Positions 20,201 through 31,800 of a stretch of 64,000 bases of DNA are shown in pieces; within the stretch, counting starts at the first letter, position 1, and each line of letters opens with the position of its first letter. Where the stretch lies: assembly GCF_905163445.1 (NCBI RefSeq), contig NC_053180.1, positions 10,840,701 to 10,904,700 on the forward strand, in the 5' to 3' direction. Origin of the DNA: Pararge aegeria (lineage: Eukaryota > Arthropoda > Insecta > Lepidoptera > Nymphalidae). A program made the position numbers and the translations under genes. The notes under the pieces were generated by a model that saw only the letters and a list, made by a program, of their open reading frames with translations, did no database searches and was not told the origin of the DNA.

Positions 20201-23200
20201 AGAACCACTTCAACCGTTGTACAGAGGTATTTTTCGGGAAGTTTCACAGTTACAGTTTTTAGTTTTAATGTAGAAAAAAAATGATTATGTAACATTTTAA
20301 TTCTAATATGCTAGAGTATATTAACTTGTCAGCAATTTCTTAGGTCCAAGCCGTTGCCCGTTATTTTCTTCATGCACCCTGGAGGATTTTACGCGATGAC
20401 GGGCCGTAGTGACCTAGCTGGTGCACATTATCTACTCGACCGTGACATTGTGCTAGTTACCATCAACTACAGACTTGGCTCTCTCGGTAAATGCTCTTTT
20501 TTTAATTTTATCTAACTACTAAGGCACTCTTAAGGCTGATTTTTCATGCGTTGCTTGAAGAATAAACACCGATTTTTTATGCAACAAGAGTCGACAAATT
20601 GAAATTCCTCAGTTAAAGATTAGGTAAGGGGATTGTGGGAAATCGGCTCTTGGTATTTCGATTCTTAACACAATGTTTAAAACTTAAACTTAAAACACAC
20701 ATAACATCTGGCAATTTCGTGGAAAACGAGTAAGTATGTTCTAGTAAAATATATGGAATTCTTCAGGTTTTCTAAGCACCGGCGATGAGCTGGCCCCCGG
20801 TAACAACGGTTTTAAAGATCAAGTGGCAGCACTTAAATGGGTTCAACGGAACATTGCCGCATTTGGAGGAGATCCTAACAGTGTAACTATAACCGGCTGC
20901 AGTGCTGGATCTACAAGTGTTATGCTGCACATGATTTCTCCTATGTCTAAAGGTATATTCCATAAAACAACCCTAATATGTTAATCTTTTCAGTATAAAT
21001 TATACCCTTTCTTTGTGTGAGAGTTAGAAACTGGAATAATACTCTTTTCTTAAAAAATTACTGTGCATTCTCTCTATAGATACTAATTTTGTTTGTAACA
21101 GGTCTTTTCCACCGAGGCATTTCCATGAGCGGGTCTCCCGTAAACAAAGGTCCCACCCCAGACAATCTCTATCATTTGGCTGTTAGACAGGCTGAAATAC
21201 TAAACTGTCCCACAAACAACTCTAAAGTAATTATTGATTGTCTTAAGACTAAACATTGGAGAGAACTTGGATCCTCTTTGCCAGGATTCTATGTAAGCAT
21301 CCTACTAAACTAAAAATATTTTTATCATGTATATGTTGCAACAACAATAAATTTCTATACATTTTATAGGAATTTGGTAACGACCCTGTCAGTTTTTGGA
21401 TACCCATCATAGAGAAAGATTTTGGCCAAGAAAGGTTTTTACCCATTGATCCAGTGGACGCAATACGTGAGGGAAAGATGCACGCTGTTCCGCATATTAT
21501 CAGTCAGACGGAGGATGAGTTCTTCTGGATGGCATTAAGTAAACTACCTTGTATTTTTGATAAAATCTTATAAGTTTATAACTGACTGAACCCAGTCAAA
21601 ACATTTCACTCACTTATCTTTATTTCCTTAAAAACATTTTGTGAACCGTAAACTCAAAAATTACACTCTGTATATTATAACTTATTGTGTGAGTAATTTT
21701 AAAATAATCATTACAGCGGTTTTGAAAAACAAAACTCTGACTGATAAAATGAATGCTGAATGGGAAAAAATTGCTCCAATCTCCTTCCTACTGAATCGCG
21801 AAAACGCCACGTATGCAACGCAGAGACTACGCACTGCATATTTACACGACAAACCGCTGAAAAATGATGCAGAGAGTGCTAAAAATCTTGGTTTATTATA
21901 TCAAGACTCCATCGAAAGCTTTCCTGTTCACAGGTAAAAATTACTTACTTATTAGGTTTCTCTAAATCCTTATACCAGCTAATAACATCCACTTCTTGAC
22001 ATCAACCTTTTGTTAGAGGATTACCACGTTCTTGCAAATCGCTTGTGTCTATCAAGGCTGCATTGTCCGATTGTGTTTTATTGCCACATTGCCTTTTACT
22101 ACAAGATGCGGTTGATTTACCATTTTAAAAACATTTGATTAGTTGAAGAAAGTAATTAATTTATTAATTGTTTAAATCAATATTCTGATTATAGAATGGC
22201 GAACCTTATGTGCCGCCACTCTCCGCATCCGGTATGGTACTACCAGTTTAGTTACATCGGTAACCATAGCTTCTACGAGGATTCTGTCACTAAGAAGCCA
22301 GTTGGTGAGCTCTATATTTATATTATAAAGAACAGACTATTAAAGAATACTTCTTCAAGAATCTAATAGTTTCTGATACTAAATAAAAGACCTTTAAGAC
22401 ATAAAACACGTGTATATATAAACAAGAGCGACTTGACCTTTTACTGAGAAAAAAAACTGAACTGATGAAATTCTTTATGCGCTCATCCCAACTAATGTTA
22501 TAAATGCGAAAGTATGTTTGTTTGCTTGTGTCCTTTCTTCGTGCCCAAAATAAGGAATCAATCGACGTATATTTTGACATAGTTTGTTAGTCTGTAGTAC
22601 AATTTTTTTTGCTGTAACAGAGTTATTCACCGCGTAGCGAAGCTAGAAAGACATAAAGCCAACTATTACTCCAAGTATATTGCGGTGTTTAATAGGTACG
22701 TTTTGTTTTAGCGGCGGCTCATCACGACGATCTGATTTACTTGTTTCCCTTGAGTTTCGGTTTCCCCGGCATCTCCACCGAGGGACTCGACGCAGTCCTT
22801 GTGGAAAGGATGACGGGCATTTGGTACAACTTCGCTAGATACGGGTAATTCATGGACGTTTAACATTTACATGTTCATAATTTATGAAACCATAAGATCT
22901 TATCGCTAAATGATAGTTATTAATATTATACATTAGGTATACATACATTGGATACGCCGACAAAGAAGTTTACTGTTACTGATTCTAAAATAGCTGGGGC
23001 TTCAAGGTTCTAATATTCCGAAACACAATTTTATATTTTATGTTCAGTGGGAACGCCTGACCTGATGATATAATTTGATATCGTTTGATCTAAGCACGTA
23101 AACGGAGATTTGATTGACCTTAAATAAATTTCTAGACATTTCCAGAAATGCTGCAGCTTGTGAAGCCAAGTTTAGAAAAAGGAACATTGTATGTTTGTAC

Positions 23201-23416
23201 ACGAATACACAAACCATTTCGAACGTTAAATTTTGTCTGAATTTCAGGGACCCGAATCCTCGTGGTGATATCCCTGAACTGGAAGGCCTGCATTGGCCTG
23301 CTATGAAGCCCGATGACCGCAAGTACTTGCGCATTGGCAACGACTTAACCATACACGAAAATATGAAGGAGGAAAGAATTAAGGTCTGGGAAGAACTATA
23401 CCCCATCAAATATTAA
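17220..23416 (+). CDS. Carboxylesterase copy B (complete, 571 aa)
   Basis: Secreted type-B carboxylesterase. Exons: 17220-17340, 18828-18964, 19415-19554, 20344-20486, 20767-20952, 21102-21292, 21370-21538, 21717-21933, 22195-22304, 22712-22844, 23248-23416; the phases close exactly to 572 codons. Exon 1 encodes a signal peptide (MGTLCYVLLVVVAAHA) and then a 22-residue segment that alternates His with Asn and others (11 His in residues 15-36). Core motifs: oxyanion loop HPGGF, nucleophile Ser226 in GCSAGS, likely acid Glu356 in TEDEF, likely base His475 in AAHHDDLIYLF. Length is usual for the family. Intron 1 holds a dispersed repeat (17769-18220), and intron 3 holds about 290 bp absent from A (19570-19860). 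The poly(A) signal is at 23496. Detoxification, odorant, hormone or digestive roles cannot be separated by sequence. Confidence 0.92.
17769..18220 (+). repeat. Dispersed repeat (unclassified transposable element) in esterase B intron 1
   Basis: Starts 'tagctgttgcccgcgactt' and ends 'cttttataatattagtaggg'. A near-identical full-length copy is at 32723-33160, a diverged part at 46977-47215, and a minus-strand part at 24300-24425. No protein coding seen. Confidence 0.8.
19570..19860 (+). mobile_element. Transposon tail inserted in esterase B intron 3
   Basis: About 290 bp present in B but absent from the otherwise alignable A intron. It contains 'aggacctaccactctataa' and ends in 'aataaaatgatttttatt', like a LINE 3' end. 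It gives a relative date: later than the A/B duplication, unless A lost it precisely. Confidence 0.65.
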
Positions 23417-23861
23417 TAAAATGTACCGTACAAATATTGTACCTACAATGCAAGATATTTATTTATAAGTATCTGAATGTTATTGTTATTTTTTAAATAA
23501 AATGCCATAACTTTGAGTGAAATAAAGCACTATATTGTCATTATGAATTATGAATTTGTTTTCTAAAGCCATTTGTGGGATGATGTTAATTAATAGCATC
23601 AAATTGTGATAAGATACTTCAGTTAAAAACTTACCTCAAGAACAAACAGATAGTAAAATATTTTTCCTACGTCCCCTTTTCGATCGTGAAAACCAAAAAA
23701 CAAATCAAGCAACCTTTTCTATGATTGCTTACAGCTTACTTATTGCTCTTGCGGATAGCTGCAGCTGCTAAATTATCCGTTTTGTATGTAGGCGACCAGT
23801 TGGCAAGATAAAAAAAGTACCAAAAAAGTAAAAATCATAATCCCACGCCCTTTTAGAAAGG

Positions 23862-24262
23862 AATACTTAGGTATTATCTAATCAACTACCTACTAACTAT
23901 CCTAACAACTACGTATTCTGTTAATTTTTAAGTTTCTTGGCAGTTCCTAGCAGTGTTCCTACATTTCACATTGATTTAATGTTACTATAAGTAGGTAACA
24001 CTACTTATAATAAACCTGTAAGGAGTCGAATCCATCCAACGAAGATATTTTTTTGGAGGACACTCTATTCGATACTGAGACTAAATCTGTATTTATTTCT
24101 TTTTAATATGACAGTCTGTACCTCGGTCGCGTGCCACGTTGAAGCTTCTTAATGATTTCAAATGAAAATTAGCCCCGAAATTAAGCATAGCTTCTTTTGG
24201 GAGAGAGGGTCAATGTGTTTGACGATTTGAAACCATACCTAACTGCTTTAAATGTAAACCGA
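23862..24262 (+). repeat. Intergenic block shared by the upstream regions of esterases B and C (copy 2)
   Basis: Partner of 15450-15925. It lacks the second hairpin arm seen there, so it preserves the ancestral arrangement at that site. Confidence 0.75.
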
Positions 24263-24539
24263 TTAACATAATTATTTTTTTACTGGATTGGTTGCAGTAA
24301 CAGTTATGCAAAACTCAAATTTCGTGTAGATCTGATGAATATTATTGGAGATAGAGGACAGAACTCCTCAGTGGACAGCAGCAAACCCTTTAGTTAAGGC
24401 TTAACGAAACTGAATACAGAAAGAGAAAGAAAAGAAAGAGAGAAAGTGTTGCAACGTTTATGAGGGCTTTACTGCTAGAAAAGGATAAAATATGTTAGAA
24501 ATTTTCTTAGTCAACTTTCAACACTCGAAACAACTCACA

Positions 24540-25040
24540 ATGCGATTTCGATTCTTTCTTTAACGAATACTATTCTTTGTTAGTGACAGGAGTCGAGACT
24601 ATGGATACTTGGTAAAGAGGTTGGAAATTGTCCTTCAAACTTCCAAAGTCGGGCACCCATTCTCGCGGGCTTTAAAGGAGTTTGTTCTTACGCCCCTTGA
24701 ATAGTAGGTAGGTTGTAGTTTGGAGGGAACACATCAAATGGGAGATTGTTCCACAGAAAGATCATCTGGTATTGCGAATAGTAGAAGAATACAAGGCATC
24801 CACATGGGTAAGGATGGAATTTATTTCTAGGGTGTGAGGTACGGTCAGATATCAGAGAAGAAGGTATCAATGCAAACACTCTTCATTATATAAGAGTCGA
24901 TAAAATACACAAACATCTCTCCGGTGCCCCTAAAATCTCAAAATTGCAAGTCAATTTGGGATGGTCAACAAGTCGAACAACCCGCTTTTGTATCCGATCA
25001 AATGGACGGAGAGGTGCCCCAGTCCAAAGATTTTTTTAGA
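24540..25040 (-). mobile_element. LINE C-terminal fragment, degenerate
   Basis: Minus-strand frames give peptides typical of the end of LINE ORF2 proteins: SDRTSHPRNKFHPYP, FLWNNLPFDVFPPNYN and ARVNEWVPDFGSLKD across frame changes. The element ends at about 24540 with the tail also seen at 6205-6320 and 46862-46930. Confidence 0.7.
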
Positions 25041-25810
25041 GCTGGAGCTGGTTTATTTATCCTTTCAAGTTAAAAGTCTAACTAGGAATTGTTCATATGA
25101 TAGTAGAATTAATATACTTAATCAATAGCAATGCAAAACAAGTGCAAGGTCAATCTATCTTTTACTTCATAAACGTATTTCTACGCTATGCAAAATATTT
25201 TCCTTATTTACGTGTTGTCAATCTGAATAAATTGATATCTGGGAACCCCCTTTAACAACTTAAACTGCCTGTCTTATAAAAACTAAAAATATATTATAAT
25301 TAATATTATGGACTAATTTATAACAAAAAGATCCCTAACTGGTTGCACAGCTCAACTGCTGTCATGAAGCCTCTACGTGTTAGACCTATTTTAAAGCTTA
25401 ACGTTTGTTGTATAGGTACTCGTACCATGTTTTTAAATAGTCGACTTTATCAGGTTTTCTTATAAGAACTTTATCAAATTACCCTTTTAAATTTAGCCAC
25501 GAAAATTATAAAATTATAGGCTTTATGCTTATTATTTTATTTACTCTACAAAATTACGACTACTTTTAGGAAATATCAACTATAATAGATTCTTTGCAGC
25601 GCAACTGATAAAAGATTGTATATCAACACGAAACAGCTGATAACATAAAATTCCTCTATTATTAAGTTACAAACCATTGACAACAAAGTAGCTTACCTAC
25701 TTTAAGTTTTTCTTTTGTTTTTATGTTAAGTAATGTGACATTAGGCAGGGGATGTACCTGTAATCTTTCCTTAAGTGCCTCGACGAAGTCACAGCAGGCC
25801 TTCGCATACA

Positions 25811-25842
25811 TATAAGCCTGACCGTATGATTTTCCTGTTAGT
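25811..25842 (+). promoter_or_regulatory. TATA/initiator promoter of esterase C
   Basis: TATAAG at 25811 and initiator TTAGT at 25838-25842 (A at 25840), 29 bp apart, with a 20-nt leader to the ATG at 25860. TATAAGCC and TTCCTGTTAGT are identical in the remnant P. Confidence 0.7.
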
Positions 25843-25859
25843 ACAAAACAGGCTGCAAG

Positions 25860-28800
25860 ATGAGAACGTGGTTCTGCGTTCTACTAGTGACTGTTGGTGC
25901 TTACGCGCATGGTTATAAACATGCACATCATAACCATGGAGAACGGCATGGACACCAAGCAGGTGGGTTAGATTTTAAGTAGATAAAATATGTAATCCTA
26001 CTTATTTTATCTATAATATTGAGTCAGTAGCATGGGTGGGCCATTGTTAGGAGAGATCGGGGTTGGTGTCAATTTTTTTTTAACTTATTCATAAGTGTCC
26101 GTGTTCTCAATTAAGCAATGTAATTTTTATACAAATGGGTATTGTAGCTATAGTTTGAAGAGAAATAAAAAAGTTTTATCTAACATTATCTGTAACTTTC
26201 AACCCTCGTTATTCATTCGTTCAGTTTACAATTATTACACTGTCACAACGAATACGACAATCTTACCCGGTCTGCCCTACTTGTAGGTGTAGGTGCGAGG
26301 ATGTGCTTTTGCATTCTCCTGGCATTAAAATTTTATTCTGTAATTAAAATTGAGTCAGCAATGGGTTTATTTCGCTATTAAAATAACAGTCTAATTATGG
26401 GAGTTTCTTTAAAAACGCATTAACGCAAGCATTGTCGCTTGGCTAAGAAGACAGTTGGTAGGTAGGCGGAAGCAAAAATTACTGTTTTCATACGAATTAT
26501 CATAAATACTTATATAATTTGTTGCAGGAAACACTTAATAATGTTTTTCAACATTGTCCCTTCTGGAACAAAATCTGCCAGCACGTATATTAAGCAGCGA
26601 AACTATGAGTAGTTTTGTATCTTGAATAATAATAATCAATTGAGTTACTATGTCGAAGACTTGAGTTAATTCATAGGTACTTGTTTAAATAGGTAAAATA
26701 AAGACACAGGAGCTATTGTAAATTCGTGGATCAAAATTTTTACATATAATAGGTATGTGATAGCTAATATGTAAAAACTATGCAATATGCAAGTTTCACA
26801 CTCGATTATCGAGTTTTTGGAGGCGGATCAATAACTGAGCGATAACCGGTCTATTTACGTAGCGCGAGAGAGGTCAAATACCTAAGTTCGAAGAAAAATA
26901 AAGGTTAAGGATTCTGGGGAAGCTTATCAATATACTTAGGTGAAAACCAAGGCCTCTACGAATCAGCTTTGTTTTCTGGACAGAGCCCCAACAACCAGTG
27001 GTAGTATCGCCCTTTGGAGAATTTCGTGGAGGATACAATGTAACGCGTCGTGGCCGCAGGTTTGAAACCTATCGCGGTATACGCTACGCCGAGCCACCAG
27101 TGGGCAACTTAAGGTTTCAGGTAAGGTTTCTTAAAATATACTTAATGGTAACAGTAGTTGGTAAGCATTAAAATATGCCCTGTGCAGTGGCGTGCATATG
27201 AACAGGGTATGCAGATTATATAAAATAAGAACATCTCCAGTACGAGTAATTAAAAACTTAAAAATAGGCATTGAAAGAGTTATAAAAAGCCTACCTTTAA
27301 GTAGTTATAACTCGTACTGGAGATTTTCTCCATTTTTATCATCTTCATACCCTGTGCATACCCTCTATGCTCGCCCCTGGCCGTGTGGCGACGGCAGATC
27401 AGAATAGAGTTATACCCACCCTTCCACTTCACGCGGGTGTCAGATGAGGCGACTAAGGGAATATAACAGCGGACGGACAGCAGCGTCCTTTATGCGACTA
27501 CCACCATTTACTGCGATCACCGAGCCGTCCCAACGGGATGGCTTGCGCCGCTGGGCGCAAGAAGCGTTTAGTCCACCAGCACGGCTAGCTGGGCAGGAGA
27601 CATGGTAATTATATCCCTTGTCAGGGGATATAATCGGGAGATATAATTTTTGTCTCCTGCCCGTGCTAGCCCTGCAAAAGTGTATTATTATAAGCTATTG
27701 ATGAAGTAGCGAAATAGTCTAGAAAGTAAATAAAAATGTTGGGGGGCGCGTTTAATTTATTTTTCTTATTAATCAACATTTAAGTAGGCACGTAGACCTA
27801 GTGGGTGGGTATTTACCGAATCGTTTATTACTTATTTACCGTTTATTAATTACTTATTTACCTATTAAGCTACCTACAACCAAATTAACTTAATTTCTCA
27901 GTTTAGATTTGATTGGTTATAAAAAATAATCGTATACTATCCATCTATTTTCGCTTAAGTCTTTTTATTTTTCAGCCACCCCAACCAATTGTTAACTACA
28001 AAACCCCAGTAGACGCAAGTGAAGATGGTCCGGCGTGCCCTCAACCTACCGAACCGGGTTACTACGTTGATGAGGACTGCCTTACTATTAATGTGTACAC
28101 TCCGCTTAAAAATAACAGGTACCAAGATAGAAAAACAAAATACTACTACCTAAACATTTAAATTGGTGCTTTATGCGGTCTGAAACAGTAAATTATTTTG
28201 ATAATAAATTTAGATATTTACAAAAGACTCAAAAAAGGCAACACGAATTCGTTTATACCATTTTGGTAACGGAAACCTAAAACATAAAATAATTTATTTT
28301 GCCTGTGTCACTGCTCTGTACAGGACGTAATAAAGTGCTATAGTATTTTACTATTTTCAGGTCCACACCGTTACCTGTGATATTCTACATCCATGCTGGT
28401 GGATATTACTCTGTAACAGGGCGCAGTGATCTTGCCGGCCCGCACTACCTTCTTGATCGTGACATCGTCTTAGTTACCATCAACTACAGGCTCAGCTCGC
28501 TTGGTAGCTATCCCTTATATTTCCTTACGCGTCATTGCCAGAAAAGAAGGCACCAGGCACAACCTTCCTGGTGCAGTGGTGAGCGCTAGTCGTTTTAAGT
28601 AGGAAGTCCCGGGATCGATTGCAAGTATTATTTAGGACTATAATGGAAGTTATAATTTCAGCTTTTTTTCTGGGCTGGCTTAGGTAAGTTACTCTGCCGT
28701 TAAAGACGTGCCAGGCGATTTAGTATTTCCGGTACGATGTCGCGTAGAAACCGATTAGAGGTATGTAGTTAACTAACTGCTATGCAAGTTAGCCCGTTAC

Positions 28801-31800
28801 TATCTTAGACACTACCTAAAGAGATCGCAGTCAAGGTCTAACTTGCAGTGAAAAAAAAAGCATTAGTATGGTGCATTATTTTCGCAGGCGGTTTTAACTT
28901 TTAATTCATTACCTTGAATTTTGAATGCTGTCCATTAATGAATCATACGCTCTATGTCAAAAAAAATTCTCCTGCAGGTTTTCTGAGCACCGGTGATGAG
29001 CTAGCCCCGGGCAATAATGGCTTGAAAGATCAAGTGGCTGCATTAAAATGGGTGCAACGCAACATTGCTGCTTTCGGTGGTGATCCAAATAGCGTTACGA
29101 TTGCAGGCTGCAGTGTGGGTTCTATGAGTGTAATGCTGCATATGATCTCACCCATGTCTAAAGGTAACAAACTAACAATATATCTGTCTTTACTATATCA
29201 ATGCCTAGCTAATTAATTAGACCCAGTTTTAAATAAAAGCGGGCTCCTTGTTAGGGCGGGAGCCAGCCGATCCTTCTCAAAGATGAGGGTCAACCACTTC
29301 GCCGCCTCATATAACAGTCCTTTGCGATGCAGAGTGGAAGTTTGTAGCTTGTTGTTTCACAAACTGCCGTACGATCGAGGTTGGTCTCGCTTCTCCCGAG
29401 TTGAGCCTCATTGTTGAGGGCATTGCATTAGCTTGCTAATATGAAATTAGGCTGGCTATTGAAATGGTTTCAGCGGTCAATAATCCCATATAACAGTAGG
29501 TATCCCCCAGGAAGCCAGGTAGGTATCTTACAAAGAGATCCCCCTCGCTCTAATTCTAGTAAGGAAACAAGAAACCTTATTAATTTGCTAAAACTCAAGA
29601 TAATGAGTATCGGAAACCGTGAAATTTGAAACCATTTCTTTTTAAATACAGGACTATTCCATCGTGGCATTTCAATTAGTGGGTCGCCAGTCTTTGCGTT
29701 CCCTTCACCGGATAACCTGTACCATTTGGCAGAGAAGCAAGCTCGTCTGTTGAACTGTCCTACCGACAATTCTAAAGTAATAGTCGACTGTCTAAGGACG
29801 AAGTCTTGGCGGGAGCTTGGAGACTCATTAGATGGGTTCAGTGTAAGTTCAAGTTCAAAATGATTCAGGAACTGTTATTTGTATAAAGAACTTCTAAATT
29901 TTTTTTTGCTTTACAGGAATTCGCCTACGATCCAATTATGATCTGGTGGCCAGTAGTAGAGAAAGATTATGGTCAAGAGAGGTTTTTAACGATGGAACCA
30001 CTTAATGCTATCCGCGAGGGGAAGATGCATGCTGTACCGCACATCATCAGTCAGACGACAGATGAATTTTTCTGGAAGGCTTACAGTAAGTTTGAAAGTA
30101 ATATGTTAATTTCGCTCAGGCTCCGGTTCAGGTGTATTTTTATGGAATCCAAAATATTTTTAAACATCAACTGAAGTAGTCATAGTAATCTGTGATCAAC
30201 TGCCTCGTACCTAGTCCTTTTAAAATTAAAAAAAGGATACTGTTTTATAGGCATCTCGCACAAAACTATTAAAGTGCTTATACGTAAGCCAAATATGTTA
30301 TGAAATGTTAACCAACAAAACGTTGCAACCAATGAAATGCAGATGTTATGAGCCTATTGAATTTTTTTGATAAATTTTAAGGACACTTAAACTGTTAGAA
30401 ATATTGATATAATATTAACTATATTTTCAAAATTTCAAAAGTTTTGTTAATTAAAACAGTTTTAACACGAATTAATTCCACTAAGCCTTCAAGCGGGATC
30501 GAGCCGGAATGAACAGGTCAGGATTACTCATAGTAACCAAGTTCTTTAATCGACAAAAAATATCATCATCTAATAACATCCGTAGTAAATTTGACGATTG
30601 ATCATAAGAACCCAAACTTTACTAATAAGATAGGTTTGCTAGACATGCAGTGGTAATTACAAATTGGTAAATTCTAGTTTAAATCACAGAAATAATACAG
30701 AACCCTCATTCGGCCATTACTGCAATGTGTCAAAAAATAGTAAAAACGCCCCGCGCACGCACTTTTCCTATTTTCACCATTTTATGTTAAATATTGAGAA
30801 CACTTGACGTTAAATAATTAGGTATCTACTGTCAACCACTAAATGAAATTGAGTAACTAACTAACTGTTACAGAAACACTATTAAAATGGAGTGGTTTTT
30901 GGTGCTTCAATATCAAGTGTACACGGTTTCTGAATGTTCTTAATTCTATGGTTTATTTTTCTGACGTATTTCACTCAGGGCGGTTAAGTTATCATTCAGA
31001 AAACAGTGTTAAACTAAAACATTTATGTTTAACTTGAAATTTGTGATAAAATTACAATATATGATTATTAAAAAAAAGTGACATCCGTATACATCGTGAA
31101 TTTTCGACATCGAATTTGGTTATAGTTATAGGTATAACTATCGAAAAAAATAATACTACACTACTTTAGTGTAAATACTGACTGCAAATAAAAAACATAT
31201 TTGTGAAAGAGGATATAAACACTAGGACTAGGTCCTAGTGTTTATATTGTTTACGTTAATGAAGTTATTTCTTCTTCTTATGATTTATGGCTTTTCGTAC
31301 TGCCAAAACAGCACAATGTACTTCAGCACAACGTACTTTGCCCCTTAAAGTTTTTTGTAAGCATTTATCAATTTGCCAATCTGGCAAGTGTCTGTCACTT
31401 TTAAAGTTTGCAGTGTTTAATTGATTTCGAAATTCATCTCGAATTCAATCAATTTTTAATTTAATCAATGGTTATAAGTACTTGAGAAACATCTCTTGGT
31501 GGGCGGGTGCTATAGAAACAGAAAAATATTAATAAAAAAAATTATGTGCAGGGAACAAGCAAGGTACGTAATTACGTACGTAGTTAAAGATGATAAACAT
31601 TTATATTATTTTATAGCGGTACTAGAGAATCAGACCCTCACGGATCAAATGAATGCAGAATGGGACAGAGTTGCGCCAATAGCATTCATAATGCCACGAG
31701 AAAATCCAAGACGCGCTACTCAGAAACTTTTTTCTGAGTACCTTCACAACCGACCGGTGCAAAATGACACTGATAGCGCTACAAATCTTGGCTTATTGTA

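Larger units (their letters stand above)
23417..25810. other. Intergenic stretch between esterases B and C
   Basis: The first 370 bp match the 3' flank of copy A. Then come the shared intergenic block (23862-24262), a minus-strand dispersed repeat piece (24300-24425) and a minus-strand LINE C-terminal fragment (24540-25040). From 25040 to 25800 it is AT-rich with nothing recognised. Confidence 0.6.

Noticed and set aside
27590..27670. Inverted repeat that might be a CRISPR-like or regulatory structure
   Set aside because: A single imperfect hairpin in a eukaryotic intron next to a MITE; best read as the end of a transposon.
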